A DNA stretch of 47,654 bases from an uncultured Acetobacteraceae bacterium (lineage in GTDB: Bacteria; Pseudomonadota; Alphaproteobacteria; Acetobacterales; Acetobacteraceae), in contig CALMVI010000098.1 in NCBI GenBank assembly GCA_937873095.1, forward strand, positions 1 through 47,654. Direction: 5' to 3'. How positions within the stretch are numbered: the stretch's first letter is position 1; the number at the start of each line of letters is the position of its first letter. Both the position numbers and the translations under genes were made by a program. Shown one piece after another: positions 17,060-25,612 of the stretch. The notes under the pieces are model-generated. The model saw nothing but the letters and a program-made list of their open reading frames with translations. It was not told where the DNA came from and ran no database searches.

Positions 17060-18163
17060 ATGGCGCCCGACCAGCCCCTCTACATCGGCAGCGAGATATA
17101 CCGGAAATCGACATACGGCGCCGCGCACCCGCTGGCCGTGCCGCGCGTGTCCACCGTCACCGACCTCTGCCGCGCCCTGGGCTGGCTCGACGCCCGCGCC
17201 TATCGCGAGGCGCCGATGGCGACACCCGCCCAGGCCGCGCGCTTCCACGACCCAGCCTACGTCGCAGCACTCGCGCGGGCGGAGGCGGCCCAGTCGGTCA
17301 GCGAGGCGGACCGCGACGCCTACCGCATCGGCGCGGAGGGCAACCCCGTCTATCCCGAAGTCTACCGGCGGCCGATGATTTCCGCGGGCGGCGTGCTTAT
17401 GGCCGCGCGCCTGACCGCGAAGGGCGGCACGGTGTTCTGCCCGGGCGGCGGCACGCATCACGGGCGCCCCGCACGCGCCAGCGGCTTCTGCTACCTCAAC
17501 GACCCGGCGCTCGGCATCCTCGCCTGGCTCGACCAGGGCCTCGACCGCATCGTCTACCTCGACATCGACGCGCATCACGGCGACGGCGTGCAGGACGCGT
17601 TCGCGGGCGACGACCGCGTGCTGACCCTCAGCGTGCACGAGGCCGGGCGCTGGCCACGCACCGGCGCCGCGGACGACCGCGCCGGCGGCCAGGCCCGCAA
17701 CTTTCCCGTGCCGGCCGGCTTCAACGACACCGAGCTGCGGACCCTGCTGCACGACGCCATCCTGCCGCTGATCCGCGCCGCCCGCCCGCAGGCGATCTTC
17801 CTGCAATGCGGCGCCGACGCGCTGGAGGAGGACCCGCTCTCGCGCCTGTCCCTGTCCAACAACGCGCATTGGGAGGTGGTGGGCGCGGTCCGCCACGCGC
17901 CAAGGCTGATCGTCACCGGCGGTGGCGGCTACAACCCATGGAGCGTCGCGCGCTGCTGGGCCGGCGTGTGGGCGGTGCTGAACGGGTTCACGATCCCCGA
18001 CCAGGTGCCGCCGGAGGCCGAGGCGGTGCTCCGTGCTTTGCGCTACAACCGCGCCGCCGGCCGCAACCCGCCGGCCCACTGGTTCACCACCTTGCGCGAC
18101 GCCCCGCGCGAAGGGATGGTGCGGCCCGAAATACGGGCGCTGGCCGCCCAGGCGATGGAGTAG
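17060..18163 (+). CDS. Histone-deacetylase-family amidohydrolase
   Basis: A 367-residue member of the HDAC/AcuC/acetylpolyamine amidohydrolase superfamily, which are zinc enzymes that remove acyl groups from amines. Visible motifs are HPLAVPRVSTV near the N-terminus, PGGGTHHGRPARASGFCYLN (tandem His charge relay), DIDAHHGDGVQDAF (zinc Asp and His), QCGADALEEDPLSRL (second zinc Asp) and TGGGGYNPWSVARCW (C-terminal loop). The bacterial substrate is not identifiable; it could be an acetylated polyamine, sugar or protein lysine. It lies 4 bp upstream of the DUF192 gene. Confidence 0.9.
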   Translation: MAPDQPLYIGSEIYRKSTYGAAHPLAVPRVSTVTDLCRALGWLDARAYREAPMATPAQAARFHDPAYVAALARAEAAQSVSEADRDAYRIGAEGNPVYPEVYRRPMISAGGVLMAARLTAKGGTVFCPGGGTHHGRPARASGFCYLNDPALGILAWLDQGLDRIVYLDIDAHHGDGVQDAFAGDDRVLTLSVHEAGRWPRTGAADDRAGGQARNFPVPAGFNDTELRTLLHDAILPLIRAARPQAIFLQCGADALEEDPLSRLSLSNNAHWEVVGAVRHAPRLIVTGGGGYNPWSVARCWAGVWAVLNGFTIPDQVPPEAEAVLRALRYNRAAGRNPPAHWFTTLRDAPREGMVRPEIRALAAQAME

Positions 18164-18167
18164 GGAT

Positions 18168-18623
18168 ATGCGCTGGGCTGTCGCTTTACTGGTGGTTTGG
18201 CCCATGGCCGCCGAGGCGGTGGACGGCCCGCAACCGACCCTGCCCACCAAGACGCTGACGATCGTGACCAGGTCGGGCGCGCGGCACGATTTTACCGTCG
18301 AAATGGCGACCACGCCGCAGCAGCAGGAGATCGGCGAGATGTTCCGCACGAACATCCCCGCCGACCACGGCATGTTCTTCGACTGGGGCACGCCGCGCCC
18401 GGTGCCGATGTGGATGAAGAACTGCCCGGTGCCCGAGGACATGGTGTTCATCGGGCAGGACGGCACGATCACCCACATCGCCGAGAACACCGTGCCCGAA
18501 AGCCTGGCCAACATTTCGTCTGGCGGGCCGGTGCGCGCGACCCTGGAGCTGCAGGGGGGGATCACGGCCAAGCTGGACATCGGGGTTGGTGATCACGTCA
18601 GCGGGACGATATTCAGCAAGTAG
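18168..18623 (+). CDS. DUF192 family exported protein
   Basis: A 151-residue protein. Residues 1-17 form a short signal peptide (MRWAVALLVVWPMAAEA). The DUF192 core follows with FTVEMATTPQQQEIGEMFR, MFFDWGTPRPVPMWMKN, DMVFIGQDGTITHIAENT and LELQGGITAKLDI. Members are small beta-barrel proteins of unknown biochemical role. It starts 4 bp after the deacetylase-like gene and ends at an AT-rich terminator. Confidence 0.85.
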   Translation: MRWAVALLVVWPMAAEAVDGPQPTLPTKTLTIVTRSGARHDFTVEMATTPQQQEIGEMFRTNIPADHGMFFDWGTPRPVPMWMKNCPVPEDMVFIGQDGTITHIAENTVPESLANISSGGPVRATLELQGGITAKLDIGVGDHVSGTIFSK

Positions 18624-18644
18624 TCCTTTTTTGAAAAAAAGGAC
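18623..18644. terminator. Bidirectional AT-rich terminator
   Basis: Arms GTCCTTTTTT (18623-18632) and AAAAAAGGAC (18635-18644) are almost adjacent and lie between two convergent genes. The T-tract/A-tract structure can terminate transcription in either direction. It begins at the last base of the DUF192 stop codon. Confidence 0.65.
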
Positions 18645-18658
18645 CAAAAAACTTTTGT

Positions 18659-19426
18659 TCATTTAGGCCGCGACAGCGCAACAAAAGTCTTTTGCTTCTT
18701 TTCTTCAGAAAAGAAGACTCTTGCCTTCTCCAAGTCTTCCGGCGTGTCCACCCCCAGAGGCACGTCGTCGACCAGCGCCGCATCGATCCGCATGCCCGCC
18801 TCCAGCGCCCGCAGCTGTTCGAGGCGTTCCCGCCGCTCCAGCACCGAAGGCGGCAGCGCCACGAACCGCTCCAGCGCCGCCCGCCGCCACACGTACAGCC
18901 CGATGTGGTGGAACAGCGGACCCTCCCCCCAGGGGGCGCGCGCGCGGGTGAAATACAGCGCGCGGAAACGATCGGGGCCGTGCTGCGAGCCCACCATCTT
19001 CACCACGCTTGGCGCCTCGCCCTCCTGCGGGTCGGTGATCGGGGCGACGGCCGTGCCGATATCCACCGCCGGATCGTCCAGCAGGGCCGCCGTCTGCCGC
19101 AGCACGTGCGGCGCCACCGTCGGCAGATCCCCCTGAAAATTGACGATCACGTCGTGCGCGCGGGACTCCACGCCCGACAACGCCTCGGCGATGCGGTCCG
19201 TGCCGGACGGGTGGTCGGCCCGGGTCAGCACGGCCCGCCCCCCCGCGCGGCCCTCCGCCTGCACGATGTCGGGGTGATCGGCCGCGACGATGACCGGCCC
19301 CAGATCGCTTTCCACCGCGCGCCGCCAGACATGCACGATCATCGGCTCGCCCGCGATGTCGGCCAGCGGCTTGCCGGGCAGCCGGCTGGCCGCCATGCGC
19401 GCAGGGATCAGCACCAGCGGGGTCAC
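18659..19426 (-). CDS. kdsB: 3-deoxy-manno-octulosonate cytidylyltransferase
   Basis: CMP-Kdo synthetase activates Kdo with CTP for lipopolysaccharide inner core synthesis. The 255-residue product starts [20 protein letters not shown], the family nucleotide-binding opening, then [35 protein letters not shown] and VKMVGS, and ends with [11 protein letters not shown]. The GTG start overlaps the kdsA stop by 4 bases (GTGA). The last 16 residues ([16 protein letters not shown]) are lysine-rich, follow the normal family end, and are encoded by an AT-rich palindromic element, so they look like an acquired tail. Confidence 0.95.
   Translation of the reverse strand: MTPLVLIPARMAASRLPGKPLADIAGEPMIVHVWRRAVESDLGPVIVAADHPDIVQAEGRAGGRAVLTRADHPSGTDRIAEALSGVESRAHDVIVNFQGDLPTVAPHVLRQTAALLDDPAVDIGTAVAPITDPQEGEAPSVVKMVGSQHGPDRFRALYFTRARAPWGEGPLFHHIGLYVWRRAALERFVALPPSVLERRERLEQLRALEAGMRIDAALVDDVPLGVDTPEDLEKARVFFSEEKKQKTFVALSRPK
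18695..18716. repeat. AT-rich palindrome inside the 3' end of kdsB
   Basis: Perfect 10-bp arms CTTCTTTTCT (18695-18704) and AGAAAAGAAG (18707-18716) flank a 2-base loop. With the neighbouring terminator and the T/A-rich stretch between, it makes a roughly 95-bp AT-rich island in a high-G+C genome. It encodes the extra C-terminal residues of KdsB. Confidence 0.5.
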
Positions 19427-20265
19427 GCAGCACCGCCCTTGCGGATGCGGTCGTACTGCATCAGCTCGGCCAGCAGAGGGCCGAAATCGCGCAGCGCGAT
19501 CATGTTCGGCCCGTCGGACGGCGCGCGGTCGGGGTCCGGATGCGCCTCGATGAACAGGCCGGCGACGCCGACGGCCACCGCGGCGCGCGCCAGCACGGCC
19601 ACGAACTCGCGCTGCCCGCCCGACGAGGCGCCCTGCCCGCCAGGCTGCTGCACCGAATGGGTGGCGTCGAAGACCACCGGCGCACCCATCGCCGCCATGA
19701 TCGGCAGGCCGCGGAAGTCGGACACCAGCGTGTTGTAGCCGAAGCTGGTGCCGCGCTCGGTCACCAGCACCTGGCTGTTGCCCGCGCCGGTCACCTTGGC
19801 GACCACGTTGGCCATGTCCCAGGGGGCCAGGAACTGCCCCTTCTTCACGTTCACCGCGCGCCCGGTGCGGGCTGCGGCCACGATCAGGTCGGTCTGCCGG
19901 CACAGAAAGGCGGGTATCTGCAGCACGTCGCACACCTCTGCCACAGGGGCGCAGTGCTCCCGCTCGTGCACGTCGGTCAGCACGGCGAAGCCCTGCGCGC
20001 GGAGGTCGGCGAAGATCTGCAGCGCCGCCCGCATGCCGACGCCGCGCGCCCCTGCCAGGCTGGTGCGGTTCGCCTTGTCGTAGCTGCTCTTGAACACCAG
20101 CCCGACGCCCGACCGCGCCGTCGCCTCGCGCAGGGCGGCCGCGCACTCCATGGCATGCGCGGCACTCTCGATCTGGCAGGGTCCGGCGATGACGGCCAGC
20201 GGCAGGTCGTTGCCGAACACGACGTCCCTGACGGTCAGATGCGGCTGCGGGACGGTGCCGGGCAT
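19423..20265 (-). CDS. kdsA: 3-deoxy-8-phosphooctulonate synthase
   Basis: Kdo-8-phosphate synthase condenses phosphoenolpyruvate with arabinose 5-phosphate. The 280-residue product shows [70 protein letters not shown] and [18 protein letters not shown], all standard landmarks. ATG 20265 places the conserved core at the usual distance; an upstream in-frame start at 20328 adds an unlikely tail. It is co-transcribed with kdsB. Confidence 0.95.
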   Translation of the reverse strand: MPGTVPQPHLTVRDVVFGNDLPLAVIAGPCQIESAAHAMECAAALREATARSGVGLVFKSSYDKANRTSLAGARGVGMRAALQIFADLRAQGFAVLTDVHEREHCAPVAEVCDVLQIPAFLCRQTDLIVAAARTGRAVNVKKGQFLAPWDMANVVAKVTGAGNSQVLVTERGTSFGYNTLVSDFRGLPIMAAMGAPVVFDATHSVQQPGGQGASSGGQREFVAVLARAAVAVGVAGLFIEAHPDPDRAPSDGPNMIALRDFGPLLAELMQYDRIRKGGAA

Positions 20266-20373
20266 GCCCGCTCCTCGTGGTTCGTCCCTCCATACGCAGC
20301 GGGGCGGTCCCGGCACAACTTGCCGCATTGCCGGATCGACCGCATTTCTGCGCCGTCCGCCAACGGGAGTTGC

Positions 20374-21930
20374 ATGAGCACAACGTCAGACGACGCGGAG
20401 GGCGCCGCCGGACCCACGGCCGACCAGGCACTCTACGGCCGGCTGGAACGGCTGGCCCTGGTCGCCGGCGCGCTGATCATGCTCGGCATCGTCGTCCTGT
20501 CCGCCTTGATCGCCGAACGCACCAACGCCAACCTGGCCCAGGCGGCGCTCGCGCAGGGCGCGCGCGCGCTGACGGCCGAGGTGCTGCAGACGGTGACGCT
20601 GGCCGAAACCGGGCAGCGCGGCTACCTGCTCACCGAACGCGCCGACTATCGCGGCCCTTACGACAGCGCGGTGGCCAAGCTGCCCGGGCTGCTCGACCGG
20701 CTGAACCGCTCCCTGCTGGAGGACCACCGGCTGGCGCGGTGGCGCAGCCTGATCGACGCCAAGATGGCCGAACTGGGCGAGACCGTCCATCTGCAGGAGG
20801 CGGGCCGGCACGCGGACGCCCTTGCGGTGGTCAACACCGACCGCGGGCGCAACGACATGACCGCCATACGCGCCATCGCCGCCGGGCTTTCCGCGACCGA
20901 GGACGAGCGCGCCAGGGACAGGCTGCGCAGCAGCCAGCGCGGCACCCGCCTGCTCGTCCTGGTCGACGCGGTCGCCCTGGTCCAGCTGCTGGTCCTGTCG
21001 GGCTTCGTCAGCCGCAGCCTGCGCAAGACCGTGGGCGCACTGCGCCGGTCCGGCGCCGCCCTGCAGACCGCCAACGTCGCGCTGGAGGGAGGGCGCGAGC
21101 GCCTCGAACTGGCGGTGGCCGAACGCACCGCCGAGCTGACCGACGCGAACGACGAGATCCAGCGTTTCGCCTACATCGTCAGCCACGACCTGCGCGCCCC
21201 TCTGCTCAACATCATCGGCTTCACCAGCGAGCTGGAGAACGCCACGAGCCGGCTCAACCGGTTCGTCTCGGACCATCTCGAGCCCGCCGGCATCGTGGTT
21301 CCGCCCGACGTTCGCGAGGCGAGCCAGGAGGATCTGCCCGAGGCGATTCGCTTCATCCAGACCAGCACGTCCAAGATGGACCGGCTGATCACCGCCATCC
21401 TGCGCCTGTCGCGCGAGGGCAGGCGCGTGCTGGTGCCCGAGCGGCTGGACATGGGCGTGCTGCTGCGCGGCGTGCTCGACACCGTCACGCATCAGGCAGA
21501 GGCGTGCGGCGCCACGCTGACGCTGGGCGCGGTGCCGCCGGTCGTCTCCGACCGGCTCGCCCTGGAGCAGGTGTTCTCCAACCTGGTGGAGAACGCCCTG
21601 AAATACCTGCAGCCGGGGCGTCCGGGGGTGATCACCATCGGCGGCGGCTACAGCGCCGGCATGGCGCGTTACGAGGTGCACGACAACGGCCGCGGCATTG
21701 CCGAACGCGACCGGGAACGCATCTTCGAGCTGTTCCGTCGCGCCGGCCCGCAGGACACCACCGGCGAGGGGATCGGACTGGCCCACGTCCGCACCTTGCT
21801 CCGGCGTCTTGGCGGAACCATAGAATGCTCGTCCGTGCACGGCTCGGGGTCGATGTTCGTCGTGCAGCTACCGGCCGTGCTGGCGCCGGGCAGCGCCGCG
21901 ATGCTACAGGTTAGGGCAGAGGCGGAATGA
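20374..21930 (+). CDS. CHASE3-type sensor histidine kinase
   Basis: A 518-residue membrane sensor kinase. Hydrophobic segments at about residues 27-46 and 193-212 bracket a periplasmic helical domain. That domain has the CHASE3 pattern [22 protein letters not shown] coiled coil follows, then a HisKA domain with the phospho-acceptor His in [13 protein letters not shown] (about residue 271). The HATPase_c domain has [12 protein letters not shown] (N box), [18 protein letters not shown] (G1) and [13 protein letters not shown] (G2). The architecture matches phytochrome-like kinases that signal to a single-domain receiver. The next gene is such a receiver and overlaps by 4 bases. ATG 20374 follows a GGGAG site. 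It is divergent from kdsA. Confidence 0.88.
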   Translation: MSTTSDDAEGAAGPTADQALYGRLERLALVAGALIMLGIVVLSALIAERTNANLAQAALAQGARALTAEVLQTVTLAETGQRGYLLTERADYRGPYDSAVAKLPGLLDRLNRSLLEDHRLARWRSLIDAKMAELGETVHLQEAGRHADALAVVNTDRGRNDMTAIRAIAAGLSATEDERARDRLRSSQRGTRLLVLVDAVALVQLLVLSGFVSRSLRKTVGALRRSGAALQTANVALEGGRERLELAVAERTAELTDANDEIQRFAYIVSHDLRAPLLNIIGFTSELENATSRLNRFVSDHLEPAGIVVPPDVREASQEDLPEAIRFIQTSTSKMDRLITAILRLSREGRRVLVPERLDMGVLLRGVLDTVTHQAEACGATLTLGAVPPVVSDRLALEQVFSNLVENALKYLQPGRPGVITIGGGYSAGMARYEVHDNGRGIAERDRERIFELFRRAGPQDTTGEGIGLAHVRTLLRRLGGTIECSSVHGSGSMFVVQLPAVLAPGSAAMLQVRAEAE

Positions 21931-22358
21931 ATGCAGTGCCGGTGACGATCCTGCTCATCGAGGACGACTCGGGCCATGCCAGGCTGATCGAGAAGAACGT
22001 GCGGCGCGCGGGCGTCGCCAACGAGATCACCCACGTGCCCGACGGGACCACGGCGCTCGCCCACCTGTTCGGGCGCGGCGACACCGCCAAGGCGGACCCG
22101 ATCCTGGTGCTGCTCGACCTGAACCTGCCAGACATGAGCGGGACCGACGTACTGGCCCGCATCAAGGCGGACCCGCTGCTGCGCCGCACGCCCGTCATCG
22201 TCCTGACCACCACTGACGACCGGCAGGAAATCCAGCGCTGCTACGACCTCGGCTGCAACGTCTACATCACCAAGCCCGTCGAGTACGAGGGTTTCGCTGC
22301 CGCCATCCGGCAGCTCGGCCTGTTCCTGACGGTCATGCAGGTGCCGCAGCCTGCCTGA
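21927..22358 (+). CDS. Single-domain response regulator
   Basis: A 143-residue stand-alone receiver without an output domain. It has the acidic pair in LLIEDDSGHARLIEKN, the phospho-acceptor Asp in LVLLDLNLPDMSGTDVL (about residue 64), the Thr-rich VIVLTTTDDRQEI and the Lys in YITKPVEYEGF. It resembles Rcp1-type regulators. The ATGA overlap with the upstream kinase marks it as the probable phosphorylation partner. It may pass phosphate on to the receiver-kinase encoded next. Confidence 0.9.
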   Translation: MNAVPVTILLIEDDSGHARLIEKNVRRAGVANEITHVPDGTTALAHLFGRGDTAKADPILVLLDLNLPDMSGTDVLARIKADPLLRRTPVIVLTTTDDRQEIQRCYDLGCNVYITKPVEYEGFAAAIRQLGLFLTVMQVPQPA

Positions 22359-22383
22359 CCCCTTCCCCAAGGAGCCTGCCTTG

Positions 22384-23472
22384 ATGCCCTATGGGGCGGC
22401 ATCTGCCCACATCCTGTACATCGACGACGACCCGGGCATCGGGCGCCTGGTGCAGCGCCACCTGCAGCGCGCCGGCGTGCGCGTGACCCTTGCGGCCAAC
22501 GGCGCCGACGGGCTGGCGCTGGCCGCCACCGAACGTTTCGATGCGATCGGGCTCGACCACTACATGCCCGGCCAGGACGGCCTGGAGGTGCTCGAGGCGC
22601 TGCAGGCTCTGCCCGACCCGCCGCCGGTGATCTTCGTGACCGGCGCCGAAGAGCCCAGGATCGCGGTGACCGCCCTGAAGAACGGGGCCGCCGACTACGT
22701 CGTCAAGGACGTGCACGGCTCGTTCATCGATCTGCTCGGCGCCAGCGTGGCCCAGGAAATCACCCGCGCACGCCTGCAGCGCGAGCGCGACGCCGCCGAG
22801 CAGCAGGTGCGCGACAGCCGCGACCGGCTGGCGGTGCTGGCCTCGCAGCAGGCCGTGCTGCTGCGCGAGGTCAACCACCGCGTCGCCAACAGCCTGCAGC
22901 TGATCACCTCGCTGATCGAGATGCAGGCTCGGCGCGTGGCCGACCCCGTCGCCCGCCAGCTGCTGCGCCAGGCCGCCGAACGGGTGGAGGCAGTGACCCT
23001 GGTGCACCGCCGCCTCTACACCGGCGACAACGTCGAGTTCGTCGAGATGGACGACTATCTCAGGGGCCTCGTCGACGAGCTCGACCGCGCGACGCAGGAC
23101 GCCGCCACGGCCGATGACGGCCCCGCCCCCAGGATCGAACTGCAATCCGATGCCGTCCGGGTGGAGACCGACCGCGCGGTGCCGATCGGGCTGATGGTCA
23201 ACGAGCTGGTCACCAACGCCCTAAAATACGCCTACCCGAAAGGCCAGCCCGGCCCGGTGCGCGTGCAGCTCAAGCGGTTCGGCGAGGGGCTGCGGCTGGT
23301 GGTCGAGGATGACGGCATCGGCTACCCCAACAGCGGAACCGCACCCAAGGGCAGCGGGCTGGGGTCCCTGATCGTGGGGTCGATGGCCAAGTCGCTGCGC
23401 GCCACGGTGGAGCTCGACCGGGCGCACAGGGGCACGCGCTTCGTGGTGTCGCTGGCGCCCGAAGGGGCGTGA
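22384..23472 (+). CDS. Receiver-HisKA_2/HWE-type histidine kinase
   Basis: A 362-residue soluble protein. The N-terminal receiver domain contains ILYIDDDPGIGRLVQRHL and an Asp in IGLDHYMPGQDG (about residue 58). A coiled-coil linker leads to a HisKA_2-type dimerisation domain with the His in LLREVNHRVANSLQLI (about residue 165). The ATPase domain has MVNELVTNALKYAYPKG and DDGIGY, then KGSGLGSLIV. Such kinases are common in alphaproteobacterial stress and light signalling. ATG 22384 is spaced well from AAGGAG; the TTG just before it at 22381 is an alternative. It overlaps dapE by 4 bases. Confidence 0.88.
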   Translation: MPYGAASAHILYIDDDPGIGRLVQRHLQRAGVRVTLAANGADGLALAATERFDAIGLDHYMPGQDGLEVLEALQALPDPPPVIFVTGAEEPRIAVTALKNGAADYVVKDVHGSFIDLLGASVAQEITRARLQRERDAAEQQVRDSRDRLAVLASQQAVLLREVNHRVANSLQLITSLIEMQARRVADPVARQLLRQAAERVEAVTLVHRRLYTGDNVEFVEMDDYLRGLVDELDRATQDAATADDGPAPRIELQSDAVRVETDRAVPIGLMVNELVTNALKYAYPKGQPGPVRVQLKRFGEGLRLVVEDDGIGYPNSGTAPKGSGLGSLIVGSMAKSLRATVELDRAHRGTRFVVSLAPEGA

Positions 23473-24581
23473 CCGACCCGCTGCCGCTCGCTTGCGCGCT
23501 GCTGCGCTGCGCCTCCGTCACGCCGGAGGATGCCGGCGCGCAGGCCGTGCTGGATGCGGCGCTGGCCGGGCTGGGCTTCACGGTCACCAGGCTGCGCTAC
23601 GGACGGACCGAAAACCTGTTCGCCCGCATCGGCAGCCGCCCCCCGCATGTCTGCTTCGCCGGCCATACCGACGTGGTGCCGGCAGGGCCCGGCTGGCGGC
23701 ACGACCCGTTCGCCGCGGTTGTGGAGGACGGCGCCCTGTACGGACGCGGCGCCTGCGACATGAAAGGCGCGATCGCGGCCTTCGTCGCCGCGTCCGCTCG
23801 CCACCTGGCCGCAGGACCGCCACGCGGCTCGATCAGCCTGCTGATCACCGGCGACGAGGAAGGACCGGCGACGGACGGCACGATCCGGGTGCTCGAATGG
23901 ATGCAGGCGCGCGGCCAGTTGCCCGATTGCTGCATCGTGGGCGAACCCACCAGCCAGGCAACGCTCGGCGACACGATCAAGATCGGCCGCCGCGGCAGCC
24001 TCAACGCCGTGCTCACCCTGCGCGGCGTGCAGGGCCACGTCGCCTACCCGCACCGGGCGCACAACCCTATCCCGCCGCTGCTGGCCGTGCTGCACGAGCT
24101 CTCGAGCCTGGCGCTCGACCAGGGGACCGACCGCTTCGAACCGTCCTGCCTGCAGGTCACCTCTGTCGATGTCGGCAACCCCGCCGCCAACGTCATCCCC
24201 GGCATGGCGCAGGCGCGGCTGAACATCCGCTTCAACGACCGGCACAGCGGCGCCTCGCTCGCACAGCTGCTGCGCGACCGGGTGGCCCGACACGCCCCCG
24301 GTGCCGAGCTCGAGATCGCCGTCAGCGGCGAGGCGTTCCTCACCCCGCCGGCCTTCGGCGGGCAGCTGGCCGCCAGCGTCGCCCGCGTGGTCGGGCGCAT
24401 GCCGCAACTCGATACAGGGGGCGGCACGTCGGACGCCCGCTTCGTCGCGCGCTACTGTCCGGTGGCCGAGTTCGGCCTGGTCGGTACCACCATGCACCGC
24501 GCGGACGAGTGCGTGCAGGTGGCGGAGTTAACGCTTCTGGCCGATATCTACGCCGCAATGCTGCAGGACCTGCTGCCATGA
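23469..24581 (+). CDS. dapE: Succinyl-diaminopimelate desuccinylase
   Basis: DapE hydrolyses N-succinyl-LL-diaminopimelate in the lysine and peptidoglycan pathway. The 370-residue M20-family protein has the metal ligands in FAGHTDVVPAGPGW (His), RGACDMKGAIAAF (bridging Asp) and LITGDEEGPATDGT (catalytic and metal Glu), plus GRRGSLNAVLTLRGVQGHVA and the C-terminal GGTSDARFVARYCPVAEFG and TTMHRADECV. It starts at GTG 23469, overlapping the kinase stop. Placement at the end of a signalling operon is unusual, since dapD/dapC are not nearby. Confidence 0.93.
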   Translation: MTDPLPLACALLRCASVTPEDAGAQAVLDAALAGLGFTVTRLRYGRTENLFARIGSRPPHVCFAGHTDVVPAGPGWRHDPFAAVVEDGALYGRGACDMKGAIAAFVAASARHLAAGPPRGSISLLITGDEEGPATDGTIRVLEWMQARGQLPDCCIVGEPTSQATLGDTIKIGRRGSLNAVLTLRGVQGHVAYPHRAHNPIPPLLAVLHELSSLALDQGTDRFEPSCLQVTSVDVGNPAANVIPGMAQARLNIRFNDRHSGASLAQLLRDRVARHAPGAELEIAVSGEAFLTPPAFGGQLAASVARVVGRMPQLDTGGGTSDARFVARYCPVAEFGLVGTTMHRADECVQVAELTLLADIYAAMLQDLLP

Positions 24582-25612
24582 GGATGCCGCGTATCAAGCT
24601 GCCGCAGGGCGGCCCGCCCCCGGGCGCGGGGAAGCCCGCCGGCCGGCCGAACGGCCGCGTGGGCTTCGGCCTGCTGCTGATCGGCACCGGGCGGGCCGCG
24701 GGCTTCGCCCAGTTCGGCGCCAGCGTGGACGCGTTCCTGGCCAGCCTCGCACCCCTGCTCGGCTGCCTGATCGTGTCGTGCGGCGTGCTCGCCTGGTACG
24801 GCCATCCCCTGGCCGGGTTGAGCGCGTTCCTGACCGGCGTGTGCGGCCTGCTGGCGCCGGCGATCATCGCCGACGGGTTCTGCCGGGCATGGCAGCGCCG
24901 GCAACACTGGCCGCTCTACGCCAACGTGCTGAACTGCGCGCAATGGCTGATGCTGGCCGTGCTGGTGCTGCTGCTGCCGCTGGCCAGCACGTGCGTCGCC
25001 GCGGGGCTGCCGGTGCCGGTCGCCGTGGGCTCGATGATGGGGGCCCTGCTGCTCTACATGCTGTGGTTCAACTGGTTCACCGCGCGCCACGTGCTCGACC
25101 TCTCGGCCGGGCGCGCCGCGGTGCTGACCCTGGCGGTGGTGTTCGGAACCGGCGCGCTGCTGCAGCTTCCCGGCCTGCTGACCGGCACGCCGCCCGTCAG
25201 CATCCGGGCGGCGTCGGGCTTCGGCGGGCGACGCCCGGGGCCTCTCTGCGGTGGTTATTTTACGGCCGCCGCGGGGGCGAGGGACATAACCGCGGGGCGC
25301 TCCCCCGCACCCCGCCAAACGCCGGGCGTTTGGATCCCAATAACACCAATGATCTGCGGGTCCAGGGGCGCCCGCCCCCGGCGGGGTTTGGGGCAGAGCC
25401 CCAGCCTCAACACCCTGCCCTCTACTCGCTCTGCCGGACCCCATCGGCGCGGACCAGCCAGAACGCGCTCAGCGCCGCCAGCACGCAGGCGGCAGCCCCG
25501 GCCAGCGCCGCCCTGTGGAAGCCCGCGACCAGCGCCGCCCCGCGCGCGGCCAGGACCCCGCCCGCCAGCGCGGTCGCGACCAGGCCGCCGGTCCGCGCCA
25601 CCGCGCTGTTGA
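24578..25612 (+). CDS. Hypothetical multi-pass membrane protein with repeat-derived tail
   Basis: It begins at an ATGA overlap with dapE. Residues about 28-225 hold four or five hydrophobic segments, including APLLGCLIVSCGVLAWYG, FLTGVCGLLAPAIIADGF, WLMLAVLVLLLPLASTC and VLTLAVVFGTGALLQLPG, so it is an inner-membrane protein of unknown role. From about residue 239 the frame enters a dispersed repeat (25292-25402), and it then runs antisense to the MFS gene until 25612. The 106-residue tail is Pro/Arg-rich and unlike the body. The native stop has probably been lost to the repeat; the functional part is likely about 230 residues. Confidence 0.55.
   Translation: MRMPRIKLPQGGPPPGAGKPAGRPNGRVGFGLLLIGTGRAAGFAQFGASVDAFLASLAPLLGCLIVSCGVLAWYGHPLAGLSAFLTGVCGLLAPAIIADGFCRAWQRRQHWPLYANVLNCAQWLMLAVLVLLLPLASTCVAAGLPVPVAVGSMMGALLLYMLWFNWFTARHVLDLSAGRAAVLTLAVVFGTGALLQLPGLLTGTPPVSIRAASGFGGRRPGPLCGGYFTAAAGARDITAGRSPAPRQTPGVWIPITPMICGSRGARPRRGLGQSPSLNTLPSTRSAGPHRRGPARTRSAPPARRRQPRPAPPCGSPRPAPPRARPGPRPPARSRPGRRSAPPRC
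25292..25402 (+). repeat. Dispersed palindromic element, copy A
   Basis: About 111 bp, near-identical in inverted orientation to 46356-46469. Over the central 95 bases I count three differences, all A here and G in the other copy when aligned. It contains several palindromes: AAACGCCGGGCGTTT, a GGGGCGCCCGCCCC-type stem, and GGGGCAGAGCCCC at the end. It sits between a membrane-protein gene and the convergent MFS gene. Confidence 0.8.
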
